From assembly GCA_021797575.1 (NCBI GenBank), contig JAJZZN010000003.1, forward strand, positions 62,001 to 126,000: a stretch of DNA of 64,000 nucleotides, given 5' to 3'. The translations under genes were made by a program, and so were the position numbers. Shown here piece after piece: positions 61,027 through 64,000 of the stretch. The stretch is from Microcaldota archaeon. Lineage in GTDB: Archaea; Micrarchaeota; Micrarchaeia; Micrarchaeales; Micrarchaeaceae. The notes beneath the pieces were generated by a model. It was not told the DNA's origin. It was given only the letters and a program-made list of their open reading frames with translations, and searched no databases. How positions within the stretch are numbered: position 1 is the stretch's first letter; each line of letters begins with the position of its first letter.

Positions 61027-61140
61027 TTGGGAAGCATACCCAGGAAATGGAAGAAGAAAGGAAGGATGCGCTGGAAGTGGCTCAAGAAGAGACGCAAGAG
61101 GCTCAAAAGGGCACAGAAGCGCAGAGTAGGAAAGCTCTGA
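61027..61140 (+). CDS. rpl41e: Ribosomal protein eL41
   Basis: A 37-residue, extremely basic peptide: [20 protein letters not shown] followed by [16 protein letters not shown]. The core [13 protein letters not shown] matches archaeal eL41, the smallest ribosomal protein, which forms a single helix at the subunit interface. An in-frame stop at 61015-61017 excludes an upstream ATG, so the start is TTG at 61027 (or 61024); the internal ATG at 61066 would give only the 24-residue core. It stands alone before the convergent secY. Confidence 0.85.
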   Translation: MGSIPRKWKKKGRMRWKWLKKRRKRLKRAQKRRVGKL

Positions 61141-61265
61141 TCGACTTTTGCTGTTGATTCTGAATGCTTAGCCTAGCTGCGCCCATCATTGCATGGACGC
61201 AGAAGAGAGTGAATAACATTTGAATAGCCCAAGGGCTGCCTACTTACTTGCTAGAGCTAAGCCGC

Positions 61266-61288
61266 AATAAAAAGGCGGCGAAAGCCGC
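61266..61288 (-). terminator. Hairpin terminator after secY
   Basis: Minus-strand GCGGC-TTTC-GCCGC (61275-61288) followed by C and TTTTTATT, 11 nt after the secY stop. Confidence 0.75.
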
Positions 61289-61298
61289 AACGCTATTC

Positions 61299-62765
61299 CT
61301 ACTTCGTTAACTTGTCCAGTATCGGATACGTATCGAATAGCCTCTCCTGCTCAAGCTGCTGGTACACCATGTAGATTATGCCTACGGTAAGGAGTATGCC
61401 CATGCCTGTGCCCATCGCTCCAGTGAGCGTGGCTACCGCTGCAAGCAGCCCTACAAATATACTTCCCAGTACGGTTACCGTGGGTATATACCTATTGAGC
61501 ACGTTCTCCACTATCCTCGGATCCCTCCTGAATCCTGGTATCTGCCAGCCCTGGTCGCCAAGCTGCTCGGCAACGTTCTTCGGGCTCTGCCCTGTCATCT
61601 CTATCCAGAACTTGCCAAAGACTATGCAAAGGCCTATCAGCACCAAGGTGTAGATTATTGCATGCACCCACTCAGGCACGAGTATGAACCCTCCGGCAGG
61701 CAGGTACAGCCTGCTCGTCTGAGTGAGAAGGAAGTTGAAATAGTTGGCATAGCCTCCTACTCCTCCATAGGCTGCCGAATAGGGCAGCGGGAATGAGGGG
61801 GATATCAGGTAGGTTATGCCTCCTGTCAGCTGCAGCGAAGTGCCTCCTGTTGCTGTGCCTACCGGCTGGTAGAACGCTATGAACTTAGCCAGTCCCGCCA
61901 GGCTTCCTTTGACTCCCGCAAGGAATCTGAACCACACTGTCATGCTGAGCTCTAGAGCTGACGCTAGTATGACCGGCAGCACGCTCACATACAGGAATGG
62001 TATGGGCAGCCTGCCGCCAAGGCCCCTGAGCTGCTCGAAAGACAGGGGCAGCTCGACCTTCGTCTCATATGCGTATATGCTTATCAGGAATATTATTATT
62101 GAGAAGAACAACGGTGCGAACACCAGCACTGTATTAGATATTGCCGCAGCACTGCCCGCAGCTATAGCAGATATTGCTTCGGGTATGAGTATCTCAGCGG
62201 TTCCCGCTACTATGGCGTATGACACGCCGCTAGCTATGAACATGTTTATGCCAGATGTTATGCCGTACTTGGTCATCAGCTCGTCCATGAACACTATCGA
62301 TATTGCGCCTATGGCAAGCTGCAGTATGACTATGCCTAGGAACGATGCAGACTCTACGGGCACGAAGCCTGTAACCGCATATATCACCGACTCGACTATG
62401 GCTATGCTGATTGCAAGAAGCTTCTGCAGCGCCTGGAAACGCGATTTGTCCTGCACGTTGTTCAGGTCCACCTTTATCAGGCCAGAGCCGTTTATGAGCT
62501 GCAGCAGTATGCTTGCCAGCACTATAGGGCCTATGCCTACAGTTATGACGCTGCCTATCTTTGCTGCGAACACTATGCTTATCAGTTCCAAGGAAGAAGA
62601 CACCGCAGCAACATTGACCCCATAGGCATCTATGTTGTATAGTATGAAATAGACGCCTATTATGACTGCAGTCCAGTACATCTTCTCTCTGAGCGAGAGC
62701 GGCCGTGCCGGTGGCTTAATGCTTGGTATAAATTTGGCTATTTTGTCCATGAATTCTAGAGCCAT
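61299..62765 (-). CDS. secY: Protein translocase subunit SecY
   Basis: A 488-residue channel protein with ten membrane helices through which Sec substrates cross or enter the membrane. Early YNIDAYGVN and SIVFAAKIGSVITVGIGPIV, then LINGSGLIKVDLN (plug region) and VYETKVELPLSFEQLRGLGG-like loop are typical of archaeal SecY; YGGVGGYANYFNF and GQSPKNVAEQLGDQGWQIPG in the C-terminal half hold the cytosolic loops that contact the ribosome. It follows a V4R protein by 19 nt and ends at a terminator hairpin. Confidence 0.95.
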   Translation of the reverse strand: MALEFMDKIAKFIPSIKPPARPLSLREKMYWTAVIIGVYFILYNIDAYGVNVAAVSSSLELISIVFAAKIGSVITVGIGPIVLASILLQLINGSGLIKVDLNNVQDKSRFQALQKLLAISIAIVESVIYAVTGFVPVESASFLGIVILQLAIGAISIVFMDELMTKYGITSGINMFIASGVSYAIVAGTAEILIPEAISAIAAGSAAAISNTVLVFAPLFFSIIIFLISIYAYETKVELPLSFEQLRGLGGRLPIPFLYVSVLPVILASALELSMTVWFRFLAGVKGSLAGLAKFIAFYQPVGTATGGTSLQLTGGITYLISPSFPLPYSAAYGGVGGYANYFNFLLTQTSRLYLPAGGFILVPEWVHAIIYTLVLIGLCIVFGKFWIEMTGQSPKNVAEQLGDQGWQIPGFRRDPRIVENVLNRYIPTVTVLGSIFVGLLAAVATLTGAMGTGMGILLTVGIIYMVYQQLEQERLFDTYPILDKLTK

Positions 62766-62784
62766 CGTCCGACCTCATAAGCAC

Positions 62785-63888
62785 TTATTTTCTATGCGCC
62801 TTCCTAGTATTGCGTACGCCCTGTGCGGCTTCCCTTACATCTATCGTGTATTTCCCAAACGAGCTTCGCTGCGTCTCAATGAGCCTCTTGCCCAGGTATG
62901 CGTTCAGCATGCCGTTCATGAAGTTCGAAGCGAGAGCAATCATGTCCTTCTTTGCCATCAGCCTGTCGAATTCCATGTGCAGCGACATCGGGGCGCTACG
63001 CTTAATAGTTATATTGCCAAAGTTTAATAAAGCTATCAATTCCTTGAGCCTCCTTATCCTTGCTGCACCGCCGATGCCTTCGTGCTCCTCCAGAAGCCTT
63101 CTCCCCAGCCCGCTTCCAGCTATATACGCTATGTCGCTGATTCCTTTCGCATATTCATTGTGCAGGAGCGATTCAGAAGCGAGGTAGTAATACTCATAGT
63201 TGATCGAGCCGTGCCTTCCATCATCCGCGCTGCCAATTACATAATTGGAGAATTCCCGTATCCATTCATCCGAGTCTAAGCGCTTTTCACCCATGCCTGT
63301 ACCTTCTACGAATATGCACGAATCCGAGCCATTGCTCCTGCACTCAGATTCGGTGAATGTCGTTATCCTCCTGTATTCATTACTCATAAAACCTGATATT
63401 ATGCCAGCTTCGAAAGAATGCATGTTCACCCCCAGCTTCATGCGCGGTGCATCAGCTATCTCAAATTCGTAACTGCCGCCCCTGAGCCTGTAAGATATAT
63501 TGGAATAGCCTGCGTTGCCAAAGAACTCCACCAGCATTGGCAGCATGGTGGTAGCAGCATTTCCAGCAATATGCTTAGCCGACCTGTATAATATCTCGCC
63601 CACCCTGAAGCCGTGTGAAAAATATACATCCCTAAGCTTAGGGGTTAGACTTGCCAATGCACCGGTCAGTGCGTACACCTGCCTGCTCACGCCTCCATTA
63701 CTGCCTCTGATTATATCCTCAAGCAGTGTTTCCTCATAGGACAAAGGTATTGTGCCCATACCCAATGGCTCTACAACTCTACTCATCTTATTTCTAGGTG
63801 CATGCCTGTGGGCGCTCCGTCTAATGCGCTTCGCCTTTCTATTAGGCGCCTTTTTAGTGCCTGCCTTTGCCCTGCTTCTTCTTCTCAT
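62785..63888 (-). CDS. V4R-domain protein
   Basis: A 367-residue protein. The first 40 residues are very basic (MRRRSRAKAGTKKAPNRKAK) and overlap the preceding gene by 35 nt; a start at ATG 63786 (MSRVVEPLGMG) would avoid that. Residues about 95-200 match the V4R (4-vinyl-reductase/hydrocarbon-binding) fold: HGFRVGEILYRSAKHIAGNA, SYEFEIADAPRMKLG and ESECRSNGSDSCIFVEG. The second half is helical. V4R domains bind small hydrophobic ligands or metals in regulators. Role unknown; secY is 19 nt downstream. Confidence 0.75.
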   Translation of the reverse strand: MRRRSRAKAGTKKAPNRKAKRIRRSAHRHAPRNKMSRVVEPLGMGTIPLSYEETLLEDIIRGSNGGVSRQVYALTGALASLTPKLRDVYFSHGFRVGEILYRSAKHIAGNAATTMLPMLVEFFGNAGYSNISYRLRGGSYEFEIADAPRMKLGVNMHSFEAGIISGFMSNEYRRITTFTESECRSNGSDSCIFVEGTGMGEKRLDSDEWIREFSNYVIGSADDGRHGSINYEYYYLASESLLHNEYAKGISDIAYIAGSGLGRRLLEEHEGIGGAARIRRLKELIALLNFGNITIKRSAPMSLHMEFDRLMAKKDMIALASNFMNGMLNAYLGKRLIETQRSSFGKYTIDVREAAQGVRNTRKAHRK

Positions 63889-64000
63889 GTTCCGGCCTCT
63901 TCAGGGCGCACTTCGGGTTTGCGAGCTTGTTTAGATAGTATGCCGCAAGCCCTATGTTTATCAGTATGAATGCAGTGAAAAGTTCCACCTGGTAGTTTAT
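63854..64000 (-). CDS. C-terminal fragment of a membrane protein (partial)
   Basis: The right edge of the window holds the last 48 codons of a minus-strand gene ending in TAA at 63854-63856. The fragment reads as the end of a membrane helix (LFTAFILINIGLAAYYLNKL) followed by a basic tail (KRPEHEKKKQGKGRH). It overlaps the long form of the V4R gene by 35 nt in another frame. No family can be assigned from this piece. Confidence 0.5.
   Translation of the reverse strand: MNYQVELFTAFILINIGLAAYYLNKLANPKCALKRPEHEKKKQGKGRH

Noticed and set aside
61066-61140. Annotating eL41 from its internal ATG only
   Set aside because: The conserved upstream part [10 protein letters not shown] would be lost; it matches archaeal eL41 and is in frame from the TTG.
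1-64000. CRISPR arrays, insertion sequences, integrases, prophage modules
   Set aside because: No regularly spaced repeats, transposase or integrase motifs, or terminal inverted repeats were seen.

Overview
The window reads as a chromosomal stretch from a small-genome archaeon. Archaeal marks are TATA-box promoters, GGTG-type ribosome binding sites mixed with apparently leaderless starts, archaeal ribosomal proteins and RNA polymerase subunits (uL10/P0, P1, eL18, eL41, RpoD, RpoN), MBF1, FEN1, Lhr, XPF, Pth2 and a KEOPS subunit. Three tRNA introns of only 12-13 nt, two of them inside one T arm, together with an unlinked 23S rRNA, Nuo genes, a 2-oxoacid dehydrogenase complex and class III (pilin-type) signal peptides, fit Micrarchaeota/ARMAN-like DPANN archaea. 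That assignment is inference; no 16S gene is present to test it.

Layout. 1-3.7 kb: minus-strand nuoH-I-J-K-L (NuoL cut by the window edge). 3.8-9.2 kb: small unknowns, a surface protein with a winged-helix regulator, inorganic pyrophosphatase, a Yip1-like protein and an unusual CDP-alcohol phosphatidyltransferase. 9.3-17.8 kb: Lhr helicase with phosphoesterase, a LamG pilin-like protein, site-2 protease, MBF1-FEN1 and Hsp20. 17.9-22.7 kb: DUF3311/SSS symporter pair, an MFS transporter, a transglutaminase-like protein and a ferredoxin. 22.8-27.8 kb (minus): rpoD - tRNA-Leu - eL18 - uL13 - uS9 - rpoN - tRNA-Pro - uS2 - uL1 - uL10 - P1. 28-34.7 kb: an unknown gene, ThpR, a flippase/glycosyltransferase group, a large membrane protein and an XPF nuclease. 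34.9-37.9 kb: a more AT-rich block with PH-like and TPR-like proteins around Cgi121. 38.06-40.9 kb: 23S rRNA (minus) inside a long processing stem. 41-47 kb: idi, pth2, HIT, tRNA-Lys, M16 peptidase, an XRE regulator and a flavin reductase. 47-52.5 kb (minus): E1alpha-E1beta-E2-E3-hydrolase. 53.3-58 kb: gatC-gatA-gatB-tRNA-Asn-aspS-tRNA-Asp. 58-64 kb: a nuclease-like gene, tRNA-Arg, a nucleoside phosphorylase, eL41, secY, a V4R-domain protein and the end of one more gene.

The most striking system is the 53.3-58 kb cluster. It holds what looks like a complete indirect route to Asn-tRNA: a predicted non-discriminating AspRS, the GatCAB amidotransferase, tRNA-Asn (whose first 18 nt are also the last codons and stop of gatB) and tRNA-Asp. 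The second is a tRNA-Pro gene with two micro-introns in its T arm, both obeying bulge-helix-bulge geometry.

No gene-free stretch exceeds 300 bases. The longest gaps (27757-27952, 31425-31625, 35252-35446, 40919-41152) hold promoters and leaders. No CRISPR array, insertion sequence or integrase was seen.
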